Counted from the stretch's first letter, positions 53,610 to 62,566 are shown. The stretch is 64,000 bases of DNA from Deltaproteobacteria bacterium (GCA_016699445.1 CP064976.1:868001-932000), one strand, 5' to 3'. Translations and numbers: made by a program. Notes: generated by a model not told the origin, from the sequence alone.

Positions 53610-54992
53610 ATGCCCACACTGAAAGAACAAACAGAACAGCTCAAAGAACAAAAAAAGAAAATTCTCGATATGGGTGGGGCTGAAGAAATCAGCAAGCAAC
53701 ACAAGGCTGGAAAACTCACTGCCCGAGAACGTATCGAGCTTTTATTTGATAAAGGAACTTTTGTTGAAATTGGAGTGTTGGGCCATCATCAATCCACACA
53801 TCCCGACATGCAAGGACGTTACACACCCGCTGATGGCTGCATTACGGGTACAGGAAAAATTCAGGGACGCCTTGCTGCTTGCGCTGCTTACGATTTTACC
53901 GTGATGGCGGGATCGATTGGCTATGTTCAAGAACGCAAAGTCGATCGTTTGCGCGAACTCGTCCTCAAAGAAAAAATTCCGATGATTTGGCTTCTGGACT
54001 CTGCTGGAGCTCGCGTGCAGGAGCTTGCAGGTTCTCAATTCGCCGAAAGCGGAAAAATGTTTTACGACCAAGTGAAGATGAGTGGGTATGTTCCACAAGT
54101 CGCAGCCATGATGGGTCCTTGTGCTGCAGGCACCGCCTATATCCCAGCACTGGTAGATTTTGTTCCAATGGTGAAAGGCACAAGCTCGATGGCTCTGGCA
54201 GGTCCTCCTCTTGTCAAAGCAGCCATTGGTGAAGATGTAACCGTGGAAGATTTAGGGGGCTCGAAGATTCATTGTGAAATTAGTGGTGTAGGCGATCTTG
54301 AAGTAGCCGATGACAAAGAATGTATTCGCGTCATTAAAGAATATTTGAGTTATCTCCCTCAACATTGCGACGAAAAACCTTCTGTGCTGCATGGTTCAGG
54401 AGGATTTTCTTCAGAATATAACGAACCTGCCGATGACCATGTGGACGAATCCATCTTATCGGTCTTACCTGAAACTTCCAAACGTCCCTACGACATGCAT
54501 GAAGTGATTAAGAGAATTGTCGATCATGGAAAATTTTTCGAGATCAAACCCAATTTTGCCAAAACCATTCTTGTAGGTTTTGCGCGTATGTGTGGAAGAA
54601 GTATCGGTATCGTTGCGAGCCAACCCATGGTCATGGGTGGCGTTTTAGATGTCGATGCTGCAGACAAAGCAGCTCGATTCATCACTCTCTGTAATGCTTT
54701 CAACGTTCCACTCCTCTTTCTTCAAGATGTCCCAGGATTTATGGTGGGATCCAAAGTTGAAAAACAAGGGATCATCCGACATGGCGCTAAAATGCTCTAT
54801 GCCGTCTCGCAAGCTTCTGTTCCAAAACTGACGATTATCATTCGAAAAGCTTATGGAGCTGGCTACTACGTCATGTGTGGTCGCGGCTACGAACCCGATG
54901 GTATCGTCGCTTGGCCTTCTGCTGAAATTTCACTCATGGGAGCCGAAGGCGCCGTTAATATTCTCTTCCGCAGACGAAACGCTGGGTCGTGA
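53610..54992 (+). CDS. Acyl-CoA carboxylase carboxyltransferase (beta) subunit, internally damaged near the 3' end
   Basis: This enzyme transfers carboxyl from carboxybiotin to propionyl-CoA, methylcrotonyl-CoA or a similar acyl-CoA. It has the crotonase-fold N-half (LTARERIELLFDKGTFVEIG, FTVMAGSIGYVQERKVDRL, WLLDSAGARVQELAGSQFAE, GPCAAGTAYIPALVDFVPMV) and the C-half (DVDAADKAARFITLCNAFNV, LQDVPGFMVGSKVEKQGIIR, KAYGAGYYVMCGRGYEPDGI, LMGAEGAVNILF). The frame ends RRRNAGS. In another frame the codons just after read ETKRWVVKMLELTENKTIDW, then PKKKHGVMPV and stop at 55063, the normal C-terminus of the family. The 40 or so residues that should lie between (with the PYVAAERGYIDDVI-type motif) are absent. 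A biotin-carrier subunit gene is not in the window. Confidence 0.85.
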   Translation: MPTLKEQTEQLKEQKKKILDMGGAEEISKQHKAGKLTARERIELLFDKGTFVEIGVLGHHQSTHPDMQGRYTPADGCITGTGKIQGRLAACAAYDFTVMAGSIGYVQERKVDRLRELVLKEKIPMIWLLDSAGARVQELAGSQFAESGKMFYDQVKMSGYVPQVAAMMGPCAAGTAYIPALVDFVPMVKGTSSMALAGPPLVKAAIGEDVTVEDLGGSKIHCEISGVGDLEVADDKECIRVIKEYLSYLPQHCDEKPSVLHGSGGFSSEYNEPADDHVDESILSVLPETSKRPYDMHEVIKRIVDHGKFFEIKPNFAKTILVGFARMCGRSIGIVASQPMVMGGVLDVDAADKAARFITLCNAFNVPLLFLQDVPGFMVGSKVEKQGIIRHGAKMLYAVSQASVPKLTIIIRKAYGAGYYVMCGRGYEPDGIVAWPSAEISLMGAEGAVNILFRRRNAGS

Positions 54993-55064
54993 AGATGTTG
55001 GAATTGACGGAAAATAAAACGATTGATTGGCCCAAAAAGAAACATGGAGTGATGCCGGTTTAGC

Positions 55065-55196
55065 ACCCCACCCACAAAGGGTTCAATTGTTGACGTTTCC
55101 CTCCCCTAAGAAGGGAGGGTTCATAATAGGCTTAAGATAGCCCTCCCTTCTTAGGGGAGGGGATTTGCGAAAAGTGAAAATCCCGACGGGTGGGGT
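55065..55196. repeat. MITE-like nested palindrome between two genes
   Basis: Outer arms ACCCCACCC (55065-55073) and GGGTGGGGT (55188-55196) are perfect complements. Inner arms at 55099-55119 and 55141-55161 (starting CCCTCCCCTAAG) are a perfect 21-bp match around a 21-base loop. The element begins two bases after the carboxylase stop and ends at the ribosome-binding site (TAGGAG) of the next gene. It contains no ORF of its own. Confidence 0.8.
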
Positions 55197-55207
55197 AGGA
55201 GAAAATT

Positions 55208-56049
55208 ATGTCCAAAAAGTCATTATCACCTGCGCTCTCACGGGCGTGCTTGCTAAAAAAGAACAATGTCCGGCTATTCCCTATTCTCCGGTTGAAATCG
55301 CCGAAGAAGCGCTTCGAGCATACAACACCGGAGCCGCGATGGTGCATATCCATGCACGTACACCTGAGGGTGGGCCATCTTGGGAATCTTCTATTTTTGG
55401 TGAAATCAAAAATGAAATCGTTAAACGCTGTCCCGTCATTATTAATTTTTCAACAGGCGGCATTGGACTCAGTATTCAAGAACGTGTCATCCACGTGAAA
55501 GACCACAAGCCCGACATCGCGGCCCTCAACATGGGCTCGATGAATTACGCGATTTACAGCCGCAAGAATAAAGCCTTCTATCATGATTTTGTCTTCGCCA
55601 ATCCTTTTGGAGATATTGAAGCTTGTCTCAAAGCCATCAATGAATCGGGAGCCAAACCAGAGCTGGAATGCTTCGACGTTGGCCACATTAACAATGCTCT
55701 TCCGTTCATCGACATGGGTCTTTTAAAAACACCGGCGCATTTTTCATTAATACTTGGAGTGCTTGGGGGAATATCCTCGAGGTCGGGCAATCTCGCTTGT
55801 ATGGCTGGCAATCTTCCAGAAGGCTCCCATTGGGAAGTGATTGGAATAGGCCGTGAACAATGGAGGCTGATCCGTGAAGCCCTGGAGATTGATGGCGACA
55901 TTCGCGTTGGCCTCGAGGATAATTTTTACATGCCTAACGGCGAGATGGCGACATCCAATGGCGACCTCGTCGCCGAGGGCGTTCGGATGGTTCAGGAGAT
56001 GGGAAAGATGGTCGCCACGGTAGAAGAAGCACGCCTTTTCTTCAATTAA
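55208..56049 (+). CDS. BKACE-family (3-keto-5-aminohexanoate cleavage-like) enzyme, one frameshift at the start
   Basis: The protein belongs to the DUF849/BKACE family of zinc enzymes that cleave beta-keto acids with acetyl-CoA. Visible are VIITCALTG, AMVHIHARTPEGGPSW (metal His pair), VIINFSTGGIG, ELECFDVGHINNALPFIDMG (metal His/Glu), HWEVIGIGREQWRLIREALE and RVGLEDNFYMPNGEMATSNG. The natural start is ATG at 55208 (MSKK), which follows TAGGAG, but the A tract at 55214-55218 is one base short of MSKKVIITCALTG. The frame read from the upstream TTG at 55165 runs through the repeat element and is an artefact. It is downstream of the acyl-CoA carboxylase, so both may be in one pathway of keto- or branched-acid metabolism. 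Confidence 0.85.
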
Positions 56050-56060
56050 AATAGAATATA

Positions 56061-56102
56061 TTGATATCAACTATTTACTTTATTTTAAATATTTGATATC
56101 AA
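56061..56102 (+). promoter_or_regulatory. Twin palindromes upstream of the DUF4143 ATPase gene
   Basis: The perfect 10-base palindrome TTGATATCAA occurs twice, at 56061-56070 and 56093-56102, 32 bases (about three turns) apart, within 49 bases upstream of the ATG at 56110. The region is very AT-rich. This looks like a pair of operator sites for a dimeric regulator. The regulator itself is not identified. Confidence 0.5.
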
Positions 56103-56109
56103 TTACTGA

Positions 56110-57429
56110 ATGTGGATAGGCCGGATTTCAAAGAAAAATGAGTTTTTACAGGCACTTGAAAAATTAGACCGTCAGGTCCTGATTGTACGTGGGGCTCGGC
56201 AGGTGGGGAAGACATCATTCATTCTTCAAGCTCTCACAGAACTCAAAGACTATCATAAAATCTATTTCAACTTTCTCTACACGCAGCCCATTCGATCTCA
56301 GGGAATTGACTATTATGGCAGTCACTTCTTCGGCAAATTTCCCTCAGGCGAAGAATTTATTCGTAATCTGGAAAGAGAAATTGGGTCTTTTGATAAGCTC
56401 CAAAAGCCTTGGATAATTTTCATAGACGAAGTGGATCGGTTTCCAAAAGCCCTGGAGGCCGTTCAGACGCTCGCAACGTTTTCAGATAAAATAAAATGCG
56501 TTTTAACAGGATCAAACCTGGAAAATATCACAGTCGAAAACGCAGCCACGGGCCGCAAAAAATATTTTGATCTCTATCCGATCTCTTTCGAAGAATTTTT
56601 AGCTAGCTCGGATGATAAATGCCTAAAATATTACCAAGAAGTCGAACCTTCCAAGCAAACCGATTTTTATCATACCCAACTCGAAACTTATTTTGAGACT
56701 TATTTACGCCTTGGAGGGCTGCCACGACTTTTGGATATCTACCTCACTTCACCAGAAAACAAAGCGGAGATTTCAAATCTTATCAAGGATCTCGCGACGA
56801 CGATTGAAGAAAATGTCAAAACCGTCTTGGGAGAAAAATTTCAACTTTATGAATATGAAGACGTTCTACGAAAACTTGTTCTTCTTTCCATGAACACTCT
56901 CAAGCTGACGCATCTCCAAGTCCAACACACCAGTCGAAAAGAAGCGGTCAAACTCGTCTCCAAAACTGTCGGTGCTCGCGTCGCCCATAAAATTCGACTT
57001 TGGGAATCGGAAAGCGATTTATCGAAATACATCCTTTTCGACACGGGACTGGCCAATTATCTCATGAATGGATCAAACCTCTTGGAAACTTCGATTTCCT
57101 CACAAAACAAGGCCATCCTCTATGAAACTGGCATCGGAAATGAGCTTATTCGTAAACTCGTTACGCGAGACGACTTACATTATTGGAAATCGGGCAATCG
57201 AGCAGAAGTGGAATTTTTTCTAAGATCTCCAAAACCAATTGGGATTGATGTCAAATCAACGACAGGTTCTCTAAAGTCACTCTACAGCTTTGCTTTAGCG
57301 GTAGAAGACGTCGGATGTTTGGTAAAAATTCAAAAAACACATTCACTTTTGAAAAAGCTCACACAGCACGACTCGCTCATTCTCCCGAATTCAAAAAAGT
57401 CCCACTCCTTACCATTCCCCATTACCTAA
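56110..57429 (+). CDS. AAA-type ATPase with DUF4143 domain
   Basis: A 439-residue protein. The ATP site is GARQVGKTSFILQAL (Walker A) and IIFIDEVDRFPKALEA (Walker B); YFDLYPISFEEFLAS is typical of the COG1373 ATPases. The C-terminal DUF4143 domain includes LETYFETYLRLGGLPRLLDI and the nuclease-like strand HYWKSGNRAEVEFFL...PIGIDVKSTTG, where the E..F...D.K pattern resembles the PD-(D/E)XK fold. Its function is unknown, although the family is often in mobile or defence-related regions. It is preceded by the twin palindrome operator and followed by 119 bases without a gene. Confidence 0.8.
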   Translation: MWIGRISKKNEFLQALEKLDRQVLIVRGARQVGKTSFILQALTELKDYHKIYFNFLYTQPIRSQGIDYYGSHFFGKFPSGEEFIRNLEREIGSFDKLQKPWIIFIDEVDRFPKALEAVQTLATFSDKIKCVLTGSNLENITVENAATGRKKYFDLYPISFEEFLASSDDKCLKYYQEVEPSKQTDFYHTQLETYFETYLRLGGLPRLLDIYLTSPENKAEISNLIKDLATTIEENVKTVLGEKFQLYEYEDVLRKLVLLSMNTLKLTHLQVQHTSRKEAVKLVSKTVGARVAHKIRLWESESDLSKYILFDTGLANYLMNGSNLLETSISSQNKAILYETGIGNELIRKLVTRDDLHYWKSGNRAEVEFFLRSPKPIGIDVKSTTGSLKSLYSFALAVEDVGCLVKIQKTHSLLKKLTQHDSLILPNSKKSHSLPFPIT

Positions 57430-57548
57430 CGGGAAGATTGTTTGAATTCCTCAGATTTTAAACTTTTCTCAACACAAACGCCTCCGGAAGTTCGGGGAAG
57501 AGTTTGTTGAAAATTTCTTCTTCAGTAATGATTTGAAGAATTTTAATT

Positions 57549-57968
57549 CTACCAATTATAATGAAAATCTGTTGGGATGGTCAGCCTATAACCCTTGCAT
57601 TTATAGCCCTCTAAGCCTGATAGAATTCGAGCTACGAAGACATTTTGATTAAAGCTATCATAGGTATTTTTAGAAGAAAATTGCTGTACTGGGTTAAAGG
57701 TATCGCCAGCAATGACTATGGAACAATTGTTATCAATCAACAACGTGTCCTTACTTTGAGTTGAGTAATTTGTTGTACCAATATCACTTAACATTACCCT
57801 TCCATTACCTAAATTACCAAAAGAAGTATCAAATGATCCATTACTGTTTAGCCTTCCTACTTCACTATTTCTGTTAGAGGCTCCTTGAGATCCTGTATAA
57901 ACAATTTTCCCATCTTTTTGGATCGCAATACCGGAGATAGAAGCATACTGTGATAGTGTGCCATCCAA
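57549..57968 (-). CDS. Delta-60 repeat protein, C-terminal part (frameshifted)
   Basis: After a frameshift this frame reads KLAIPSLDGTLSQYASISGI, then AIQKDGKIVYTGSQGA, the usual delta-60 unit of form (D)G(T)LD..FG...G......A.Q.DGKI...G. It continues GSFDTSFGNLGNGRVMLSDI and ends VFVARILSGLEGYKCKGYRL. It belongs to the gene at 57874-58977; the apparent start is not real. Confidence 0.65.
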   Translation of the reverse strand: MDGTLSQYASISGIAIQKDGKIVYTGSQGASNRNSEVGRLNSNGSFDTSFGNLGNGRVMLSDIGTTNYSTQSKDTLLIDNNCSIVIAGDTFNPVQQFSSKNTYDSFNQNVFVARILSGLEGYKCKGYRLTIPTDFHYNW

Positions 57969-58977
57969 AGAAGGAATTGCAAGTTTTCCACTTAAAGTTA
58001 AATCCTGTATCTAATGTCCCGTCGTGATTTAACCTTGCTATATATAATGAAGATCTTCCAGCTGTAGGTCCAGGATCAGCTGTCGCAAGATAAGCCGCAC
58101 CTAATACGCCACCAGCTACTACTATCTTCCCATCGGCTTGAATGGCTACACTGTGAATTGCTGCCTCAGCTCTTGGAACCATATCGTCAAACCATATTAT
58201 CTTCATTCCTTCAGGGCCAAAACTCGTATCTCTTGAACCATCAGTATTAATTCTGAATATAATAAAGTCTCTTGTGTAAGCACCCGAATGACTCCACTCA
58301 ATTCCACCTGCAATAAGTATTTTTCCATCAGAATCAATCTTAACGATATATGGAATCATGTAAAACGCTGCTCTCATGCTTAACTCTACTATGCCATGAA
58401 CTCCAAAAGTCTCATCCAACTCTCCAGTAGGGAGTAATCGTTTCAATGTCCACAAGCCACTCCGGCCATCAGCTCCTGACACGATTATTTTTCCATCTTG
58501 TTGAATCGCCGATAATTTTTCTCCCGCATTTATTGAACCTACTTGGGTCTGGGAATTGCCATCTTGGGGTGTTGCTATAATGCTATGCGAAGAAATCCTA
58601 TCTGAAGGAAGCTCATATGAAACTGCTGAATAAAGAATCTTTCCATCAGCATTTAAATCAAATCCTGTAATAGGCGTTCGAATCAGCCCTTCAGTAGAGA
58701 ATCCTGTATCTACACTACCATCAGAATTAATTTTTAATAAATATCCTGAGCTGTAACTATTTGTTGAAAGAAGCAATTTACCATCTTGGTTCAATCTAAT
58801 TTTTTGAAAGTAATCCATATCGACATGTGTCGGGGTTGTAAACCATCCTAGGGTTCCAAAATCATACACTTGGACTCCACTGACTCCAAAAGTAGCATCT
58901 AAATCCCCAGGACGAGCTTGAAGATTAAATGATAATGATAAACTCAATAACAACACGAATAATGAAAATGTTTTCAT
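57874..58977 (-). CDS. Secreted delta-60 repeat protein, N-terminal part (frameshifted)
   Basis: A signal peptide (MKTFSLFVLLLSLSLSFNLQ then ARP) is followed by repeated units such as GDLDATFGVSGVQVYDFGTL, GSVDTGFSTEGLIRTPITGF, QDGKIIVSGADG and GELDETFGVHGIVELSMRAA, spaced about 50-60 residues. Such repeats are thought to form beta-propeller-like secreted or surface proteins. The frame is lost near 57990-58000 (LDTGFNFKWKTC), where one indel would connect to LSGKLAIPSLDGTLSQ. Its start is well placed after the secreted protein at 59111. Confidence 0.7.
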   Translation of the reverse strand: MKTFSLFVLLLSLSLSFNLQARPGDLDATFGVSGVQVYDFGTLGWFTTPTHVDMDYFQKIRLNQDGKLLLSTNSYSSGYLLKINSDGSVDTGFSTEGLIRTPITGFDLNADGKILYSAVSYELPSDRISSHSIIATPQDGNSQTQVGSINAGEKLSAIQQDGKIIVSGADGRSGLWTLKRLLPTGELDETFGVHGIVELSMRAAFYMIPYIVKIDSDGKILIAGGIEWSHSGAYTRDFIIFRINTDGSRDTSFGPEGMKIIWFDDMVPRAEAAIHSVAIQADGKIVVAGGVLGAAYLATADPGPTAGRSSLYIARLNHDGTLDTGFNFKWKTCNSFFGWHTITVCFYLRYCDPKRWENCLYRISRSL

Positions 58978-59110
58978 AGAAACTTACCTTTCACTTACAT
59001 TAATCAAGCTAATTTTAAGTAAGTACTAAAGCGTGCAATAAAAACATGCTTTAGATATAAATTAATGACCTTTATAATTTAAACCAAAATCATAAGACAA
59101 GACGATGTGC

Positions 59111-59800
59111 CTACCTTACAGGGCATACTGATGCATCATAAACATTACAAACACCAGTATATGACCTGGCTGGATCTGTATTAAAGGTTGACCCGCTACA
59201 CCCATAAACAAAACTAGTGCAAGACCACTGATTATTAGCAAGATTTCTATCATTCATACTAATATGTGCTGTAAATTCTGTATTTTCTGCCATCTTAAAA
59301 ATAAATGTCGACGTTCCATAAAATCTAAATCTTTGCTTATTTATTTGCCTATCCACATTTAAGCCATCTCTCTGAATAGCGCTATAACATACATCGAGAG
59401 TTTCTGAATAACCATGATCTGGAGTTAAAAAATGAGCATAACCATATACAATGCGAGAATCCGATGAATCATAAGTGGGTGAATATCCTGTAGTCAGAAG
59501 ATATAAGGTATCAAAATAAAGATCTCCCTCAAAAGAGGAAACTATTTCTGAACAATCTCCAGCAGTACCAGTCAATACACTAATTCCTCCAGAGCTCCCC
59601 CCACTTCCACTAACTGCTGTATCACCGCCATTACCAGAAATGGCCGAACCACTGTCTTTTTCTGTTGGTGTTGAGCCAAAAAAGTCTGGAAGAGCTCCTC
59701 CTACCACACCTTTGCTTATGGTTATGGGAGTACGAGCTAAGGCGAAATGTGTCAAAGAAACGAGGGCAAACAAAATAGCCAAAAATTTATATATTTTCAT
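59111..59800 (-). CDS. Secreted protein of unknown function
   Basis: A signal peptide (MKIYKFLAILFALVSLTHFA then LAR) is followed by a Gly/Ser-rich linker (SAISGNGGDTAVSGSGGSSG). The C-terminal domain of about 150 residues contains eight Cys (e.g. GDCSEI, DVCYSAI, WSCTSFVYGCSGS, GVCNVYDASVCPVR), which suggests disulfides. No family is recognised. It lies 134 bases upstream of the delta-60 repeat protein on the same strand, so the pair may be coexpressed surface proteins. Confidence 0.6.
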   Translation of the reverse strand: MKIYKFLAILFALVSLTHFALARTPITISKGVVGGALPDFFGSTPTEKDSGSAISGNGGDTAVSGSGGSSGGISVLTGTAGDCSEIVSSFEGDLYFDTLYLLTTGYSPTYDSSDSRIVYGYAHFLTPDHGYSETLDVCYSAIQRDGLNVDRQINKQRFRFYGTSTFIFKMAENTEFTAHISMNDRNLANNQWSCTSFVYGCSGSTFNTDPARSYTGVCNVYDASVCPVR

Positions 59801-59900
59801 ATATCTCTCCTAAGGTAATATTTAGTACGGAGGTTATGAAGAAAACTTGAGACTTTAGTGGCCTATCTAAAAATATTTCCTTAGCATGATGACGGTATCT

Positions 59901-61505
59901 CTAAGAGATAGGTAAATCAGTAGCCACCGTCTCTGAAGCCCGAGCTATTTTAGGACTATAATCGCCTAACGATTTCACTGTCCTTAAATGAAATCCCACA
60001 GGCATTTCGGAACCAAGAGTTTTTTTAATATCGTCTGGATTTACTTGTTGAAATAAACTGATCGTAAATTTTTGAGCCAACATTTCTTTTCCTACCGGCA
60101 TACCTTCACCAAAAGAAATTTTAGGTTGTGGATGAAAACCTTGAGAATATTTTACAGGAAGAGTGGCGCGTGACACGGCACGACGCAAAGCATCGACAAA
60201 CTCCAACTGACTGATAAAAGCTCCCAAACCTGTTTTGTCAAAAATACATTCATAACGAAAATCAGCCGGGCTCTCACGCACATCTACTTTTTCTACTGGT
60301 TTTCGAGGTTCAATATGCGTTTTAAAATTAGGCTGAAGATCCTGCATCGAATCTAACTGATAGAGCCTCAAATCCGTTGTTGTCTTTTTCTTCACAGCCC
60401 GACCAACTTCATTAAAAATAGGCGTTTCATAAGAACGATTTCGAACTTCCTGATAATCACATACACCACAGGTCGTACAAGCTCCTGTCGAACAATCATC
60501 GATAAAACCAGGAGTGCCTTGCTTTAAAGATTCTTGGTAATCATTCCACAACCAATCCTTCTTCATCTGCACAAACAAATGATCCCATGGCAAAACTTCA
60601 TCGCGGCTTCTTTCTCTCTCAACATAAAAAGTCGGATCAATGCCCAACTCTTTCCACGACTCTTCCCAAACATTATATTTTAAACCTTCATCCCATTCCT
60701 CAAAACGACATCCTTTTTCCCAAGCACGCATGATCAGTTTTGATAAACGCCGATCGCCTCTCGAAAAAATTCCTTCAAGATAAGTCGTCTCAGGGCGATG
60801 AGGTTTTAAATGCAAACGACGCGTTTTGATATGATCGCGCAAGATGTTTAGTTTACGATGACATTCATTCAGAGAAATCTGACCACACCATTGATAAGCT
60901 GTGAAAGGTTTTGGAACAAATGGAGAAACACCTAAATTAGTTTCAACTCGTCGATTGCGTTTTAGGCCAATATCCAAACATTTTTTTCCCAAGGTTGTAA
61001 TCGCAATCACATCCTCATCAGTCTCTGTAGGCAAACCCACCATGAAATAAAACTTCATCAAACTCCAACCATTGGAAAAAACCGTATCGGCAGTTTTTAA
61101 AAGATTCTCTTCAGTATTTCCTTTATTGATCACCAAACGCATGCGTTCTGTGGCCGCTTCAGGAGCGATCGTGAAGCCTGTCTTCCTCACGCGCTTAATC
61201 TCTTCCATCATGCCGCCTGTGAGTTGCTCGACACGTGTTGCCGGTAACGAAATCCCAACTTTCTTATGTCCATGCTCATTCATTAAATCTTTGAGCAGCG
61301 GTGTCACACAGTCATAATCTCCGATCGAAAGAGAGACGAGGCTCACTTCCTCCTGTCCTGTGGACTTCAACTGATCACGCACGATTTGCTTCACTGTCTC
61401 AGGAGATCGCTGACGTTCCGGACGATAAATATAGCCTGCCTGGCAAAATCGACAGCCACGTGTGCATCCACGTTGTACTTCGACACCAATGCGATCATGA
61501 ACCAC
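59901..61505 (-). CDS. Radical SAM/DUF2344 protein, C-terminal part (frameshifted)
   Basis: This frame carries the radical SAM core. After VVHDRIGVEVQRGC the motif is CTRGCRFCQAG (CxxxCxxC), and AAT(E)RMRLVINKG follows. The C-terminal part is DUF2344-like (FIDDCSTGACTTCGVCDY...PADFRYECIFDKTGLGAFIS, GFHPQPKISFGEGMPVGKEM), known in the TIGR03960/TIGR03936 family. The N-terminal half is in another frame (61495-62262). Read together, they form one gene of about 785 residues. The family is widespread but its substrate is not known to me; a tRNA or ribosomal RNA role has been proposed from context. Confidence 0.8.
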   Translation of the reverse strand: MVHDRIGVEVQRGCTRGCRFCQAGYIYRPERQRSPETVKQIVRDQLKSTGQEEVSLVSLSIGDYDCVTPLLKDLMNEHGHKKVGISLPATRVEQLTGGMMEEIKRVRKTGFTIAPEAATERMRLVINKGNTEENLLKTADTVFSNGWSLMKFYFMVGLPTETDEDVIAITTLGKKCLDIGLKRNRRVETNLGVSPFVPKPFTAYQWCGQISLNECHRKLNILRDHIKTRRLHLKPHRPETTYLEGIFSRGDRRLSKLIMRAWEKGCRFEEWDEGLKYNVWEESWKELGIDPTFYVERERSRDEVLPWDHLFVQMKKDWLWNDYQESLKQGTPGFIDDCSTGACTTCGVCDYQEVRNRSYETPIFNEVGRAVKKKTTTDLRLYQLDSMQDLQPNFKTHIEPRKPVEKVDVRESPADFRYECIFDKTGLGAFISQLEFVDALRRAVSRATLPVKYSQGFHPQPKISFGEGMPVGKEMLAQKFTISLFQQVNPDDIKKTLGSEMPVGFHLRTVKSLGDYSPKIARASETVATDLPIS

Positions 61506-62262
61506 CTTCGTATGTGGTACGATTGGATTTTTGGAAAAAAGACGTGTTCAAATCCGATACACTTCGTTTTTCGACACCCGTATAACCTTCCACCAAAGGT
61601 TTGATTTCCAAAAGAGTACCGTCTTCTTTATAAATCGGCTCAAAAAATGATGGGATATAGACGCCTTTGATTTTGGAAAGTGCTAACAATCTTTCTTTTT
61701 TATTTTTAATGGTTCTGACAACCTCGCAAATTTCCAAAAAAACATCTTCTCCATCTCCTACCACAATCGCATCAAAAAACTCTGCCACTGGTTCCGGGTT
61801 AAAAGCCCCTGTGCCACCGCCTAAAACTAATGGATACGACTCATCACGATCTCTGGAATAAAAAGGAATTTTGGCAAGATTCAAGAGTGTTAAAATATTG
61901 GTATACGTCAGCTCAAAGGGAATAGAGATTCCAAAAATATCACAGTCACGAACAGGAATAGACGACTCAAGTGTCAGCAGAGGTATATTATGCTCACGCA
62001 TTTTTTCTTCCATATCAAGCCAGGGAGAATAAACACGTTCACAGGCAATATGAGGCTGAGCATTCAAAAGATGGTAGAGAATTGAAAGACCAATATTACT
62101 CATACCGATCTCATAAGCATCGGGGTATGAAAGAGCGACTTTCAGTAGGGGCGATTCATGAATCGCCCCTACAAGGTCTTTCTTAATCGCATTTTTTTCA
62201 TGACCCAAATAGCGAGACGGACGTCTCACTTCGGGAAGAATTTTTAGAAGCTCTGGATGCAT
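61495..62262 (-). CDS. Radical SAM/DUF2344 protein, N-terminal part (frameshifted, contains a palindromic repeat)
   Basis: The N-terminal domain of the TIGR03960-type protein starts MHPELLKILPEVRRPSRYLG and continues VALSYPDAYEIGMSNIGLSI, CERVYSPWLDMEEKMREHNI, FGISIPFELTYTNILTLLNL and LVLGGGTGAFNPEPVAEFFD, a B12-binding-like domain. The frame is lost at NTSFF, in a T tract of the minus strand near 61540; one base fewer gives KNPIVPHTKVVHDRIGVEV. Unusually, residues about 31-39 (VGAIHESPL) come from a 28-base palindrome at 62145-62172. Confidence 0.8.
   Translation of the reverse strand: MHPELLKILPEVRRPSRYLGHEKNAIKKDLVGAIHESPLLKVALSYPDAYEIGMSNIGLSILYHLLNAQPHIACERVYSPWLDMEEKMREHNIPLLTLESSIPVRDCDIFGISIPFELTYTNILTLLNLAKIPFYSRDRDESYPLVLGGGTGAFNPEPVAEFFDAIVVGDGEDVFLEICEVVRTIKNKKERLLALSKIKGVYIPSFFEPIYKEDGTLLEIKPLVEGYTGVEKRSVSDLNTSFFQKSNRTTYEGGS
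62145..62172. repeat. In-frame palindromic repeat inside the radical SAM gene
   Basis: A perfect 28-base palindrome with half site GTAGGGGCGATTCA. It is translated from the minus strand as VGAIHESPL, in the same frame as the copy in acs (21405-21432). It separates KKDL from LKVALSYPDAYEIGM near the N-terminus of a protein that is otherwise well aligned with its family. Confidence 0.9.
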
Positions 62263-62279
62263 AGACGGAAGGCCCTAGC

Positions 62280-62519
62280 CTATCGTCCTGAAAACTCCAG
62301 AAAAACGTTTGTGACACCCGCATTAAAAGAAGAGCGCTCAAAGCTCTTAACATAAGGATAATTGCGCAACCACTGAGGTAGTTTTTCAGCAATCATCCCC
62401 ATTCCATGGATGATTTTTCCACTAGTCTCACCATTAAAATAAAGCTGATCCACAAACCTCATCACTTCGGCCTCAGCCTCCAACAATCTCAAACCATGAA
62501 GATCAATTTCTGTTTCCAT
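62280..62519 (-). CDS. Smr-domain protein
   Basis: A 79-residue protein that consists of the Smr domain only: IDLHGLRLLEAEAEVMRFVD carries the D-L-H-G motif and IIHGMGMIAEKLPQWLRNYP the H-G-x-G motif. It ends NAGVTNVFLEFSGR. Smr domains are nucleases that act on nicked, branched or structured nucleic acids; the stand-alone form has few clues. It is upstream of the radical SAM/DUF2344 gene on the same strand with 17 bases between. Confidence 0.8.
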   Translation of the reverse strand: METEIDLHGLRLLEAEAEVMRFVDQLYFNGETSGKIIHGMGMIAEKLPQWLRNYPYVKSFERSSFNAGVTNVFLEFSGR

Positions 62520-62566
62520 AATTAAAAATAGACTCGCTTATTTTGTTTTCGTAGCGCTTCGCCTCT

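Noticed and set aside
55165..55207. TTG start of the BKACE frame in the repeat element
   Set aside because: The added residues come from the MITE-like element. ATG at 55208 has TAGGAG upstream and gives the family N-terminus after correcting one A.
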